A stretch of 64,000 nucleotides of DNA from Acinetobacter ihumii (GTDB lineage Bacteria > Pseudomonadota > Gammaproteobacteria > Pseudomonadales > Moraxellaceae): contig NZ_LR130760.1 in NCBI RefSeq assembly GCF_900625095.1, positions 1,391,665 to 1,455,664 on the forward strand. The letters run 5' to 3'. The notes under the pieces are model-generated. The model did not search any database. It saw nothing but the letters and a program-made list of their open reading frames with translations, and was not told the DNA's origin. Numbering within the stretch: the stretch's first letter is position 1; every line of letters begins with the position of its first letter. A program made the position numbers and the translations under genes. Positions 1-12,552 of this stretch are shown here, piece after piece.

Positions 1-49
1 GCCCATAGGCGCAGTAAACACAAATGCCAACAGTAGTAAAATACCAAAC

Positions 50-69
50 AAGGCAGCCGAAGCTGCCTT
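50..69 (-). terminator. Probable terminator of hemE
   Basis: A perfect 8-bp stem with a TTCG tetraloop when read on the minus strand lies 43 bp past the hemE stop. It is followed on the minus strand by a broken T-rich stretch (TTGTTTGGTATTTT). The weak T tract makes it less than ideal. Confidence 0.6.
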
Positions 70-112
70 AAAAGAAAAATTAAATACAAGTCTCAGGATG
101 TACACAAAAATG

Positions 113-1186
113 TTATCCCAAGTATTTGGCACTATATTCATGCACGGTATCGACAAAGACTTTGGGTTGAGCTGGATCAACCCATTGCGTGATGCCATGT
201 CCCAAGTTTGCAATATAACCTGTGGTTTCACCATTGGCATAGGCATCGTCTAGCATGGCTTTAACAGACTTTTCAATGGATGCATGAGAGCCATATAACA
301 CGGCAGGATCCAGATTTCCCTGCACCGCGACACGTCCGGCAATCGTTTGACGCGCAACATTCAACGGTGTGGTCCAATCCAGACCAACAGCATCTGCACC
401 TGTTGCAATCATCGGCTCTAGCCATTGACCACCGCCTTTAGTGAATAAAATAACAGGAATACAACGACCATCTTTTTCGCGCTGTAAGCCTGCCACAATT
501 TTTTGCATATAATTGAGAGAAAACTCAATATATTCACGGTGTGCCAACGCCCCGCCCCAACTATCAAAAATCTGGATGGCTTGAGCACCGGCATCTATTT
601 GCGCATTCAAATAATCAATGACGGCGACAGCCAGTCGATCCAACAAGGCATGTAACACTTCTGGCTGTGCATACAACATGTGTTTGGTATGGCGAAAATC
701 TTTGCTCGAACCACCTTCAATCATATAGGTTGCCAAGGTCCACGGACTACCTGAAAAACCAATGAGAGGCACCTGACCACCTAAAGCAGAACGAATAGCG
801 GAAACGGCATTCATGACATAGTCCAGATCAGACTTGGCATTAAAATGAGGTAAATTTAAAACATCCTGTTCTGTGCGAATGGTCTTTTTGAACTTGGGCC
901 CTTCTCCAGTTTCAAAATACAGCCCTAAACCCAGCGCATCTGGTACAGTTAAAATATCTGAAAATAAAATAGCCGCGTCTAAATCATAGCGACGTAAAGG
1001 CTGTAACGTCACTTCACAGGCAAAGTCAGTATTTTTACATAACGATAAAAAGTCGCCCGCTTTACCGCGTGTTTCACGATATTCTGGTAAATAACGACCT
1101 GCTTGTCGCATCATCCATACAGGTGTGGTATCTACAGGCTCACGCAATAAAGCACGTAGAAAACGATCATTTTTTAAGGTCGTCAT
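113..1186 (-). CDS. hemE: Uroporphyrinogen decarboxylase
   Basis: Cytoplasmic heme-pathway enzyme that removes the four acetate carboxyls of uroporphyrinogen III to give coproporphyrinogen III. The 357-residue length is normal for HemE. The N-terminal signature [11 protein letters not shown], which forms part of the substrate pocket, is present at about residues 27-37, and the family motifs [12 protein letters not shown] and NLGHGI are also visible. It stands alone, facing away from the L,D-transpeptidase gene, and is followed by a hairpin. Nothing looks broken. The identification rests on strong family motifs over the full length. Confidence 0.97.
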   Translation of the reverse strand: MTTLKNDRFLRALLREPVDTTPVWMMRQAGRYLPEYRETRGKAGDFLSLCKNTDFACEVTLQPLRRYDLDAAILFSDILTVPDALGLGLYFETGEGPKFKKTIRTEQDVLNLPHFNAKSDLDYVMNAVSAIRSALGGQVPLIGFSGSPWTLATYMIEGGSSKDFRHTKHMLYAQPEVLHALLDRLAVAVIDYLNAQIDAGAQAIQIFDSWGGALAHREYIEFSLNYMQKIVAGLQREKDGRCIPVILFTKGGGQWLEPMIATGADAVGLDWTTPLNVARQTIAGRVAVQGNLDPAVLYGSHASIEKSVKAMLDDAYANGETTGYIANLGHGITQWVDPAQPKVFVDTVHEYSAKYLG

Positions 1187-1390
1187 TTACTTTCTCTATC
1201 TCAATTTTTTCTTGCATGCATCATAACAAAAAGGGTTGCGATTTAATAACGTCTTGGTGCGATAAAATGCGGATTAGACAAGATAAAAATGAGGAACTAC
1301 ACAAAACAACTACTGCATGATCCTGTATTTTCTGTAATACTTGCCAAGTTTCTATCCCAACTATATGAATAATTCTTAAGGTTGAATTAC

Positions 1391-2725
1391 ATGTTTGTTC
1401 GCTCTTTGCTCGCTTTGAGTCTAACTTGTATTATGACTGGTACAGCCTTTGCTGCGCCTACGGCCGAGCAACCGTTAAATCCTAAAGTGATTCGCACTCA
1501 GTCTGTTCAAGATCCGATCGATCCACTTGCTATTGAACGTAAGCCTCTTTCACAAGATACGTCGGCGGCATCTAGTCCGGTCTCCTCTCCTGTTGCAAAT
1601 GCAGCTTCAACTCCTGCTGCAAATGTTGCATCTGCCTCTAGCCCAGCAAGCTCAGATCAGGCAGAAGTCAGTGCTCAGGAAGAACATGACCTTAATCAGG
1701 CATCTGCCACCTTGCAGAATCTTGAAAGCAGTGAAACTAAAAATGCAGATACAGGCATCGCACCTACTGCTGCACAAAAAGCCGCAGCCACAACAACTGC
1801 ATCAAAAACTCAAGTTGGCAAAGCCTCTTGGACGCTTGATGGTTTAAATCATGCAGACTGGTATGAAAATATCGGACGTGGTCAGTTTCCCGTGTATGCG
1901 CGCGCACAAGTCATGCTAAACAATACACATGCGTCTCCAGGTGCTATTGATGGCACCAGTGGCATGAATACATTGAAAGCGCTTTCATCTTTTCAGCAAA
2001 TGAACGGTTTAAAAGCAACAGGTGAATTAACCCAAGAAACTTGGGATGCATTGGTTGCCAAGCAAAATAAACCTGCTTATGTGGAATACACCATTACTGA
2101 AGAAGATTTAAAAGGTCCTTATGCTCCTTCTATTCCACATGACTATGCGCTACAAGCTAAAATGAAAGGCTTGTACTATGTACGTGTGACTGAAATGCTG
2201 GGTGAAAAGTTCCATATGGATGAAGACTTTTTGAAAAAGTTAAATCCAAAAGCTACTTTTAAAAAAGCGGGTGAAAAAATCATTGTTGCCAATGTGCGTA
2301 ATGACCTGCCAGAAGATATTCATTTGATTATTGCGCATAAAGGCGCACGTCAATTGTACTTATTTAATAGCCGTAACCAGATGATTGCTTCATTCCCTGC
2401 AACCATCGGTAGCAGTGATACGCCATCGCCAACAGGAACTTATAAAGTGGTCGGTGTTGCACCGAATCCGTGGTATAGCTACTCACCAAGTAACTTTGTA
2501 CAGGGTAAAAACTTAAAACCACTATCATTACCACCGGGTCCTAATGGTCCTGTTGGGAATATCTGGATTGGTTTAAGCAAGAAATCATTCGGTATTCATG
2601 GTACGCCAAATCCATCTACAATTTCTAAAACTGCATCGCATGGTTGTATTCGTTTAACCAACTGGGATGCTAATGATTTAGGTAAAAAAGTACGTAGTGG
2701 CGTGACTGTAAAATTCCTAGAATAA
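1391..2725 (+). CDS. L,D-transpeptidase (YkuD family) with peptidoglycan-binding domain
   Basis: Periplasmic enzyme expected to make 3-3 crosslinks in peptidoglycan or attach proteins to it. I start at the ATG at 1391, because AAGG at 1378-1381 is well spaced for it and too close to the in-frame TTG at 1382. The protein has a signal peptide ending near TAFAAP, then an Ala/Ser/Pro-rich linker of about 100 residues. A peptidoglycan_binding_1 domain (YARAQVMLNN...LKALSSFQQ) comes next, then a C-terminal YkuD domain with the HGTPNP and SHGCIRL catalytic motif, whose nucleophile is Cys419. The order of domains and the 444-residue length fit ErfK/YbiS-like enzymes of Acinetobacter. The exact paralogue cannot be assigned. 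Confidence 0.92.
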   Translation: MFVRSLLALSLTCIMTGTAFAAPTAEQPLNPKVIRTQSVQDPIDPLAIERKPLSQDTSAASSPVSSPVANAASTPAANVASASSPASSDQAEVSAQEEHDLNQASATLQNLESSETKNADTGIAPTAAQKAAATTTASKTQVGKASWTLDGLNHADWYENIGRGQFPVYARAQVMLNNTHASPGAIDGTSGMNTLKALSSFQQMNGLKATGELTQETWDALVAKQNKPAYVEYTITEEDLKGPYAPSIPHDYALQAKMKGLYYVRVTEMLGEKFHMDEDFLKKLNPKATFKKAGEKIIVANVRNDLPEDIHLIIAHKGARQLYLFNSRNQMIASFPATIGSSDTPSPTGTYKVVGVAPNPWYSYSPSNFVQGKNLKPLSLPPGPNGPVGNIWIGLSKKSFGIHGTPNPSTISKTASHGCIRLTNWDANDLGKKVRSGVTVKFLE

Positions 2726-2749
2726 ATTTAACCTGTATTGAATACTAAA

Positions 2750-2778
2750 AAACCTGCATTTCTTGTGCAGGTTTTTTT
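2750..2778 (+). terminator. Terminator of the L,D-transpeptidase gene
   Basis: A 9-bp stem (AAACCTGCA / TGCAGGTTT) with a 7-base loop is followed directly by a run of T, 25 bp past the stop codon. This is a classic intrinsic terminator. Confidence 0.9.
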
Positions 2779-2966
2779 ATGATGATTTGAGATATTCATC
2801 AGTTATTTTGATTCATTTTATTGTTCCATTATTTTTAATAATATCCATTAAAATTAAAAATCATTTCAAAAATAGAACAATTTGTTCCAATTCTGAGGTT
2901 TTTACTCAGGTTTGGTCTTGTTAGTATAAGCCCATGAGATAAATACAAGAATTTGGGAGGTGCAGA

Positions 2967-3656
2967 ATGAATGCATATCTACATCGTAGTGAAAACCGTG
3001 GTCATGTCCAAGCTGGTTGGTTAAATACCTATCATAGTTTTTCATTTGGTAGCTGGTACAACCCGAAATATATGGGATTTGGACCACTACGTGTGATTAA
3101 TGATGACACCATTGCCGCACATAATGGGTTTGGTACACATCCACACGACAATATGGAAATCTTAACTTATGTGACCGATGGCCGACTCACTCACCGTGAT
3201 AGCATGGGGAATGAAGAATATATCCATGCTGGTGAATGGCAGTTAATGAGTGCAGGTACAGGTATTACACACAGTGAAATCAATAATGGAGATGAGCCTG
3301 TTCATCTATTCCAAATCTGGATTCACCCTAATGTGCGTGATGCTGAGCCAACTTATCAACAAATCAAACTTGACCCACGTGAAGCTCCGAATCAATGGCA
3401 CTTGATTGTGGGACCTAATGACAATGCGCCTATGTTGATCCGCCAAAATGCGGAAGTCAAAACTGCCGTATTGGAAGCAGGTAAAGAGCTTGAAGTTGTT
3501 GCCACTCAAAAACACAATTATGTGCATGTGGTCAAAGGTCAAATCATGATTGAAAATCAAATTGTTAAAGCAGGTGACGCTTTATTATTTGATGAGAAAA
3601 CCGTGATTAATGCACTTGAAGATAGTGAAGTGATCTGGTTTGACTTACCAGCATAA
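2967..3656 (+). CDS. Pirin family protein (YhhW-like bicupin)
   Basis: A 229-residue cytoplasmic cupin protein. The N-terminal cupin carries the metal-binding residues typical of pirins: HPHDNMEI supplies two His, and a later HSE supplies a further His and Glu. E. coli YhhW of this family binds a metal and oxidises quercetin in vitro, but the physiological substrate is unknown. A strong ribosome site (GGGAGG) precedes the ATG. It forms its own transcription unit, ending in a clear terminator. Family assignment is firm; function in the cell is not. Confidence 0.92.
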   Translation: MNAYLHRSENRGHVQAGWLNTYHSFSFGSWYNPKYMGFGPLRVINDDTIAAHNGFGTHPHDNMEILTYVTDGRLTHRDSMGNEEYIHAGEWQLMSAGTGITHSEINNGDEPVHLFQIWIHPNVRDAEPTYQQIKLDPREAPNQWHLIVGPNDNAPMLIRQNAEVKTAVLEAGKELEVVATQKHNYVHVVKGQIMIENQIVKAGDALLFDEKTVINALEDSEVIWFDLPA

Positions 3657-3670
3657 TGTTCTCAAATATA

Positions 3671-3706
3671 CGCACTGTTTCGTCAGAAGCAGTGCGTTTT
3701 TGTTAT
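3671..3706 (+). terminator. Terminator of the pirin gene
   Basis: Stem CGCACTG / CAGTGCG (3671-3677 with 3690-3696) followed by TTTTTGTTATTTTT. Intrinsic terminator 14 bp past the pirin stop. Confidence 0.88.
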
Positions 3707-3769
3707 TTTTGACTGAGACAACCCGATCAGGCATGCTTGATCATCTTAAACATTCTTAATTTAAATGCA

Positions 3770-4243
3770 ATGCAACCGTTGAATATAAAAGAAATTTCCA
3801 AGATAACATCTTTTGATATGCATCCAATATTAAAACAATTGTTATTACAAGCTGACCCTGATTGGCAAAGCATTACACAGTATGTTCATGACTCTTTAAT
3901 TTTTCTTGTACAAGACTCCGAGCAGAATATTTTAGGTGAACTTTGTTTAATTGCCGATAATCATTTAGCCGAAATCAAAAATTTAGCGATTGCTAAAGAG
4001 TATCAAGGTTTGGGCTTGGCTAAAGGACTGATTCATTATGCAATTGATTATTGCCAGAAGCAGGATATACATACGCTGATTGTAAAGACTGGAAATTCAA
4101 GTTTAAATCAACTTGCCCTCTATCAAAAATGTGGTTTTCGAATGAGCTATATTGAAACTGATGCTTTTAAAGATTATCCAGAGCCAATTTTTGAAAATGG
4201 TATTCATTGTGTGGATCAAATCGTGTTGATACAGCAACTTTGA
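3770..4243 (+). CDS. GNAT family N-acetyltransferase
   Basis: Small acetyl-CoA dependent acetyltransferase; the substrate is unknown. The GNAT core is seen as LAIAKEYQGLGLAKGLI, an acetyl-CoA pyrophosphate loop of the Q/RxxGxG/A type. It is followed by the typical NxxSLNQLALYQKCGFR segment, where a Tyr precedes the KxGF motif. The open frame reaches back to a TTG at 3737, but the first ATG at 3770 gives a normal 157-residue GNAT. No convincing Shine-Dalgarno is seen for either start. It ends 110 bp before the first CRISPR repeat. Confidence 0.85.
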   Translation: MQPLNIKEISKITSFDMHPILKQLLLQADPDWQSITQYVHDSLIFLVQDSEQNILGELCLIADNHLAEIKNLAIAKEYQGLGLAKGLIHYAIDYCQKQDIHTLIVKTGNSSLNQLALYQKCGFRMSYIETDAFKDYPEPIFENGIHCVDQIVLIQQL

Positions 4244-4352
4244 GTCGGAAAATTTTATAAGCTACTTTTTCAACACCTTAAATCTTTATTTAACATATAT
4301 TGTGCATGTCTAAATACTAAATATCGTTAGCAAATTTTTACCTATTTTGGAA

Positions 4353-7300
4353 TTTATAATTGACGTATGCCGTCATGAACATGCTCCATTTTTTAAAGTA
4401 GCTGATCCTGAATTTCTAAATGACGTATGCCGTCATGAACCTAAGAACCTCCATGATGGTTATACACAATATTTTCTAAATGACGTATGCCGTCATGAAC
4501 GAGCGTGGCTGGTGGTGGTCGCCGTCAAATCATTTCTAAATGACGTATGCCGTCATGAACCCGTCAGTTGCATCAACACCGCCCAAAACATTTTTCTAAA
4601 TGACGTATGCCGTCATGAACTACTGGATTTGCTAAAGCAGGTGTTTGACCTTTTTCTAAATGACGTATGCCGTCATGAACGTTGCCCAATTTGAATTGAT
4701 CGAATGCAGCATTTTCTAAATGACGTATGCCGTCATGAACATTGCAATATTGATTTGCTTGAGGGTATGCAATTTCTAAATGACGTATGCCGTCATGAAC
4801 TCACTTCGAGTAGATCCGAGAACTCACCTATATTTCTAAATGACGTATGCCGTCATGAACTGTTTAAAGCGGGTATTAAATACAAGAAATGTTTTCTAAA
4901 TGACGTATGCCGTCATGAACTCAGCATTTTGAAGATGGTGAAATGATCGATTTTTCTAAATGACGTATGCCGTCATGAACTGGTCGATTGCGCTGAGTCG
5001 GGAGCAATCACATTTCTAAATGACGTATGCCGTCATGAACAAATTTATGCTGCATGCACATGAGCGTGGGTTTTTCTAAATGACGTATGCCGTCATGAAC
5101 CTTATGATCGTGTTGTGCCAGTGCCGTTTGCTTTTCTAAATGACGTATGCCGTCATGAACTTTCTTCGCATTCTTATCTGCTGTGATTGTTTTTTCTAAA
5201 TGACGTATGCCGTCATGAACTTTCACGCTGCTTTTGGGTAATGCGCTTTGTCTTTCTAAATGACGTATGCCGTCATGAACATGCGTTGCAAGTTGAGCAG
5301 TCTTATCAGCGCTTTCTAAATGACGTATGCCGTCATGAACTAGACATCAAGGGGAATGAATGGGAATTAATTTTCTAAATGACGTATGCCGTCATGAACG
5401 CATATTTTAACGAGTGAGTTAAAAAAATGGTTTTCTAAATGACGTATGCCGTCATGAACTCGAAAAATCACGCACACGCTACAAGATTGCTTTTCTAAAT
5501 GACGTATGCCGTCATGAACCCTTATCATTATTAATATATTCAATAAATTCTTTTCTAAATGACGTATGCCGTCATGAACGCAATAAAGACTGTGATTGAA
5601 AGGGTGGGTGATTTCTAAATGACGTATGCCGTCATGAACAATCTTACTATCCAATACAATCTGCGCTGGTCTTTCTAAATGACGTATGCCGTCATGAACG
5701 TTCTGATTGCTTTTTGTCTTGCATCTTTTGCTTTCTAAATGACGTATGCCGTCATGAACAGCAGCCACTTTTGTATGTGTCACACAATCACCTTTCTAAA
5801 TGACGTATGCCGTCATGAACACCTCAACACGCATAAAACTTTAATCAACATTTTTTCTAAATGACGTATGCCGTCATGAACATCTTTCTACAATGTCAGA
5901 CGAAACACCGCAGTTTCTAAATGACGTATGCCGTCATGAACCAATGTTTATGAAGATGCCGACAATATTCAGTTTTCTAAATGACGTATGCCGTCATGAA
6001 CAATACTTTTCCTGTCCAGAGCCTATTAGTCTTTTTCTAAATGACGTATGCCGTCATGAACTTGGTTCATATGCCGGTGATTTCGAGTGGCAATTTCTAA
6101 ATGACGTATGCCGTCATGAACCTTGGTGGCACATTTCGACAACAGTGGATATTTTTCTAAATGACGTATGCCGTCATGAACCAGATCTGCAAGGGTGGCG
6201 GCTTTCATAACAATTTCTAAATGACGTATGCCGTCATGAACTTAGTTAATTTTATTGACGTAAAAACTAACTTTTTCTAAATGACGTATGCCGTCATGAA
6301 CCGTCGCGATATTAATCGCATTTTGTTGACGTTTTTCTAAATGACGTATGCCGTCATGAACGGGGTTTATCTAGAATTCTGTTAAGAATCAATTTTCTAA
6401 ATGACGTATGCCGTCATGAACGATTTTTTATACAACGCAAAAGCCTGATAACATTTCTAAATGACGTATGCCGTCATGAACACACTTTCTTTTTTCTCAT
6501 ACCTGATTTTTAATTTCTAAATGACGTATGCCGTCATGAACGAGTTTTATCATAATGGCGAAAAGGTGGCTGTTTTCTAAATGACGTATGCCGTCATGAA
6601 CATTGGTTTAAATACAACAATCATCGTGAACTCTTTCTAAATGACGTATGCCGTCATGAACAAATAACTGAGCAGGTAAGAGTTTTGCCTAAACTTTCTA
6701 AATGACGTATGCCGTCATGAACGTACATTGCAAGTAACCGTTCACGCTGCTTTTTTTCTAAATGACGTATGCCGTCATGAACGCATATAGCCAACTTAGC
6801 AATGTATTACGATTTTTCTAAATGACGTATGCCGTCATGAACTGTCCTTTTGGTGCAGTGGGTGATCGTCTTTGTTTCTAAATGACGTATGCCGTCATGA
6901 ACATGCTGATTTCCCGTGTGGTTGCCCTCGTCACTTTCTAAATGACGTATGCCGTCATGAACGTCGAGAAGCTCAAGACTTGTTTTTTGAGTTGTTTCTA
7001 AATGACGTATGCCGTCATGAACGCCAAAGCTAAGGCTTATCAGGCGCAGTTTGCTTTCTAAATGACGTATGCCGTCATGAACTCTTCAAACGAAGATTAT
7101 TACATCGAAGATCTTTTTCTAAATGACGTATGCCGTCATGAACTAACACCTGTCTTGATTTTGTTTTCGTAGTGATTTCTAAATGACGTATGCCGTCATG
7201 AACTTAAATTCTTTTTCGCTTCGAGAATATCCATATTTCTAAATGACGTATGCCGTCATGAACACATAAACCCCGCTGACATACATGTTATTGGCTTTCT

Positions 7301-10300
7301 AAATGACGTATGCCGTCATGAACTGATAAAAGCCTTGGCTTCCTTAATTAGCTCATTTCTAAATGACGTATGCCGTCATGAACCAGGCTCAACACTCATA
7401 GGTATTGCACATAAATTTCTAAATGACGTATGCCGTCATGAACCATCTGGAATCTCAGTGAAAACGGACGGTACATTTCTAAATGACGTATGCCGTCATG
7501 AACTAGCAACGTCTGTTTGTATTAAGAATACGTTATTTCTAAATGACGTATGCCGTCATGAACGATCCGTAGACATTATGCCCTTGGAGAATCTTTTTCT
7601 AAATGACGTATGCCGTCATGAACCCTTGAGTTGTCTGATTTCATCTTCTCTATGCTTTCTAAATGACGTATGCCGTCATGAACTTTCAAGGCATCAGCAT
7701 CAATCATTTTTCTTTTTTTCTAAATGACGTATGCCGTCATGAACTAGAAAAAATATTTTATAGAAATTTTTTGCTATTTCTAAATGACGTATGCCGTCAT
7801 GAACATCTGGAACTCTGAAATTTTCCCCTTCCCCTTTTTCTAAATGACGTATGCCGTCATGAACATTCATAAGCAGGATTGCCCCCGATGATTAATTTTT
7901 CTAAATGACGTATGCCGTCATGAACAACATGCAGAATTGCGATCTGGATAAGATTGATTTCTAAATGACGCATGCCGTCATGAACACATCAATCTGCATT
8001 ATACGAACTGGAGGAGAATTTCTAAATGACGTATGCCGTCATGAACGGAAAAAGAACAAGCTTTCGAGATCGTTGCTAATTTCTAAATGACGTATGCCGT
8101 CATGAACTTTAAACAATTCAGAGTTAGCTTTGACCCATATTTTTAAATGACGTATGCCGTCATGAACGCCGTACTCGCACTTGCTTATCTTTTTGCAATT
8201 TTCTAAATGACGTATGCCGTCATGAACGCGCGTACCGATTGAACAGCAAAACTGGATTGCTTTCTAAATGACGTATGCCGTCATGAACTCCGCAGCAATC
8301 AGAACTTGATTAATCATCCCTTTCTAAATGACGTATGCCGTCATGAACTGAAGCTTGGTATGAAGGCTGAGCAACGTGATTTTCTAAATGACGTATGCCG
8401 TCATGAACTTTGGTGCGATCTTTGGTAGGTAGCACTACATTTTCTAAATGACGTATGCCGTCATGAACTGTTAAATCCAAAACAGTTTCTATTTTTTCTT
8501 TTTCTAAATGACGTATGCCGTCATGAACACTGGCAATGACTGATTGATCATCATGTCGGCTTTCTAAATGACGTATGCCGTCATGAACAGCCTGAAAATA
8601 CAAAACTAGCTCTGGCTACATTTCTAAATGACGTATGCCGTCATGAACATTTCTACTCAGTTCAGCACCAAATCATTTTTTTTCTAAATGACGTATGCCG
8701 TCATGAACAATAGGGAGGGTGGTCACTTCAAAAAGGGTATGTTTCTAAATGACGTATGCCGTCATGAACGTAATCGTTTGGTCGATGCGATGCAAGCTTG
8801 TTTTCTAAATGACGTATGCCGTCATGAACATTTTGCATTGCAAGTTGATCAGAATTAATCTTTTCTAAATGACGTATGCCGTCATGAACAAAGGCATAGT
8901 AAAACTTTATATTCTGTTCGTTTTCTAAATGACGTATGCCGTCATGAACTCAGTTGCATATCTTCAACTTTCTGCCCTTGCTTTCTAAATGACGTATGCC
9001 GTCATGAACATATGAATGCTGCTGCAAACAAGTCAGCATCATTTCTAAATGACGTATGCCGTCATGAACTAAAAGAACACGCGTTACGCGGCTGGATAGA
9101 TTTTCTAAATGACGTATGCCGTCATGAACGGATTTACAACACTTGGCGCAGGTGCGGTTTTTTTCTAAATGACGTATGCCGTCATGAACGGTCAAGTGTC
9201 TGACGTTGAACTACAAATTGTTTTCTAAATGACGTATGCCGTCATGAACATGAGCCATATTGAATTATTGCGCGGCAAGAAATTTCTAAATGACGTATGC
9301 CGTCATGAACACGTTCTTGGAATCAATATTTGGTTTGCTTTTTTTCTAAATGACGTATGCCGTCATGAACGACCAAGTGGATACTTTAATTGATGCGATA
9401 GATTTCTAAATGACGTATGCCGTCATGAACATCCATTTTTGTATTCTATCTCGCATTTGGTGTTTCTAAATGACGTATGCCGTCATGAACTATCGGTCGC
9501 AGGAAAAAGAAAGGGGTTAGATTTTCTAAATGACGTATGCCGTCATGAACTATAATCTGAAGCAGGGGACGGAAAGCCTGCTTTTCTAAATGACGTATGC
9601 CGTCATGAACAAAGCGATTATGCTTGTATGGTGAGCGTTGGCTTTCTAAATGACGTATGCCGTCATGAACCATAAAGTAGGGCCATTTACTAGGATCATT
9701 TGTTTCTAAATGACGTATGCCGTCATGAACCATGAAGTAATTCAGCAATGTGATCATGATCATTTCTAAATGACGTATGCCGTCATGAACAATCACAACA
9801 TCTGGCATTCGCAATGCAGCGCATTTCTAAATGACGTATGCCGTCATGAACATGCTCAACAGCAGGATGGTTATTCGCAGTTATTTCTAAATGACGTATG
9901 CCGTCATGAACCATAGCTAAACTGATTTTTAAGACTTGTTTTGTTTCTAAATGACGTATGCCGTCATGAACGCACGGAAAAACTAACGTGGCGCGTTGTA
10001 ATTTTTCTAAATGACGTATGCCGTCATGAACGAGTTTGCAAAGAAATTCTATACGGACGTTGATTTCTAAATGACGTATGCCGTCATGAACTGCCCTGAA
10101 TATCGCTAATGCTCGTTTCCTCTTTTCTAAATGACGTATGCCGTCATGAACCTCAGTATCAACGTCTTTACAGTTTAAAATCTTTTCTAAATGACGTATG
10201 CCGTCATGAACTGGCATTTGCTTCCCAAAAGTCATTCGTTCTATTTCTAAATGACGTATGCCGTCATGAACATGTATGAGACACACAGATCAGTTGTGAA

Positions 10301-12552
10301 TTGTTTCTAAATGACGTATGCCGTCATGAACTCGGGGGGGCACATGCAAGAGCATGAAAAAGTTTTCTAAATGACGTATGCCGTCATGAACCTTCAGGTA
10401 CTGTTCTCCAGTCGTCAAGTAATTTTCTAAATGACGTATGCCGTCATGAACGTTGAGCATGAATGCAATGAAGATAAATATCATTTCTAAATGACGTATG
10501 CCGTCATGAACTCAAATATTAGATCATTATCATAGTTATGAAATTTCTAAATGACGTATGCCGTCATGAACTCAAAAAAGCAGGCTAATCACTGCAACAA
10601 AAATTTCTAAATGACGTATGCCGTCATGAACCCGTTGTGCTTGTTGTTGGCTGTTGGCCAGTATTTCTAAATGACGTATGCCGTCATGAACAAATCTTTA
10701 ACTGCATCATTTAAGCCATCAACTTTCTAAATGACGTATGCCGTCATGAACCAAGCCTGCATATACATCTCGTTAATATCTTTTTTCTAAATGACGTATG
10801 CCGTCATGAACACCGTAGATGGTGGCGAGATAACCGCGGGGCTTTTCTAAATGACGTATGCCGTCATGAACACGCAGATTTTGTCGAGTATTCGAGACGT
10901 TGCTTTCTAAATGACGTATGCCGTCATGAACCCGTTGCAAGTGGTATTTCAACATATGTGGTTTTTCTAAATGACGTATGCCGTCATGAACATACAGCGA
11001 GATCCAGTTGTAGGAGCTGTGTTTTTTCTAAATGACGTATGCCGTCATGAACAGTGCATTATTAAATGCAAAAGGCGCGGTTATTTTCTAAATGACGTAT
11101 GCCGTCATGAACTTGCATTACCGCATATTTGTGAAATTATGATTTTTCTAAATGACGTATGCCGTCATGAACGAGCATAAAGTTCACACAGAATATGGCT
11201 CAAATTTCTAAATGACGTATGCCGTCATGAACTTCAACTGTGACACCTGCAAAACCTTTTTTCTTTTCTAAATGACGTATGCCGTCATGAACATTTAAGG
11301 TTTTTGCATTGTCGCTAAACCGTTTTTCTAAATGACGTATGCCGTCATGAACTCATTAAAGATGACGGCATGCCGATGGTTTCATTTCTAAATGACGTAT
11401 GCCGTCATGAACTTGGTGTAGAAGCCGGTAATGTAATGGAGGTATTTCTAAATGACGTATGCCGTCATGAACATTGATGCATGGGGTGTAACCTCACGCG
11501 GACATTTCTAAATGACGTATGCCGTCATGAACAATGACTGGCCTTGATACCGAGTGGCGCGATTTTTCTAAATGACGTATGCCGTCATGAACAATCACGG
11601 CGCGAACTGCATTGCCGATCATTTTTTCTAAATGACGTATGCCGTCATGAACTCGGCTGATCTCAAACAAGTCACATTGGATCGTTTCTAAATGACGTAT
11701 GCCGTCATGAACGCAGGCGGTGTGCCGTTTTTACCCAATAAGGCTTTCTAAATGACGTATGCCGTCATGAACAACTCTACCGGGTATTGCGACTGGATCC
11801 GAATTTTCTAAATGACGTATGCCGTCATGAACAATCCCCCTTGTCGTTGCTCTTGCCGAATCACTTTCTAAATGACGTATGCCGTCATGAACTGAGTGGC
11901 AATCGCGCACGGTTTTAATTCTAATTTCTAAATGACGTATGCCGTCATGAACTGACAAAGCTGTTCCGTTGGCGCTGAACACTGTTTCTAAATGACGTAT
12001 GCCGTCATGAACTCAGTCTGCGTCACATAGAGTTCACCTTTAGCTTTCTAAATGACGTATGCCGTCATGAACGGGGTTGGTGGGTTGTCCTATGCGAAAA
12101 GAGTTTTCTAAATGACGTATGCCGTCATGAACTTGTGCTATTTGGTCGTTCATAGTTCATACCCTTTCTAAATGACGTATGCCGTCATGAACAAAAATTT
12201 AACAATCGTGAAGTGAAGTTGCGTTTTCTAAATGACGTATGCCGTCATGAACTATCTGATCGACCGAAGTTATTTTTTGAGAGTTTTCTAAATGACGTAT
12301 GCCGTCATGAACGCTGTGGTTCGCTTAGTCCCCATGAAGCCGAATTTCTAAATGACGTATGCCGTCATGAACACGTTTTCACGGTCATATCTCTTATGAA
12401 GACTTTTCTAAATGACGTATGCCGTCATGAACTAATTGTTCCTACAGGTGCAACTGCGGCTGTGTTTCTAAATGACGTATGCCGTCATGAACCACAAATG
12501 TATTAATTGCAAAGCCTTTGGAAATTTCTAAATGACGTATGCCGTCATGAAC
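4353..12552 (-). CRISPR. Type I-F CRISPR array, 137 repeats and 136 spacers
   Basis: A 28-bp repeat alternates with spacers of mostly 32 bp. In the transcribed (minus) sense it starts GTTCA, has stem TGACG/CGTCA around loop GCATA, and ends TTTAGAAA. I counted units from the drift of the repeat ends: first repeat end 4380, last 12552, period 60 plus a net 12 extra bases, giving 136 periods. Spacer lengths of 31 or 33 account for the shifts (for example near 5399 and 5820). The repeat at 4353-4380 has two changes and marks the old, trailer end, so the leader end is at 12552, beside cas6f. Two mid-array repeats are variant (7958-7985 loop base, 8140-8167 handle base). The repeat is of the Acinetobacter I-Fb kind. 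All small ORFs across this stretch are artefacts of the 60-base period. Confidence 0.99.

Noticed and set aside
1069..1320. 83-residue plus-strand ORF over the start of hemE
   Set aside because: Antisense shadow of hemE with no ribosome site or recognisable domain.
11341..11400. A spacer containing a 10-base match to the repeat core (ATGACGGCAT)
   Set aside because: Only the one arm and loop match, with no second arm; it is more likely a chance match than a captured or nested repeat.
4347..12506. Some 20 small ORFs in the array with repeated FLNDVCRHE or VHDGIRHLE segments
   Set aside because: The 60-base period is a multiple of three, so repeats stay in frame and look like repeat proteins. 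They are translations of CRISPR repeats and spacers, with no ribosome sites or codon bias.
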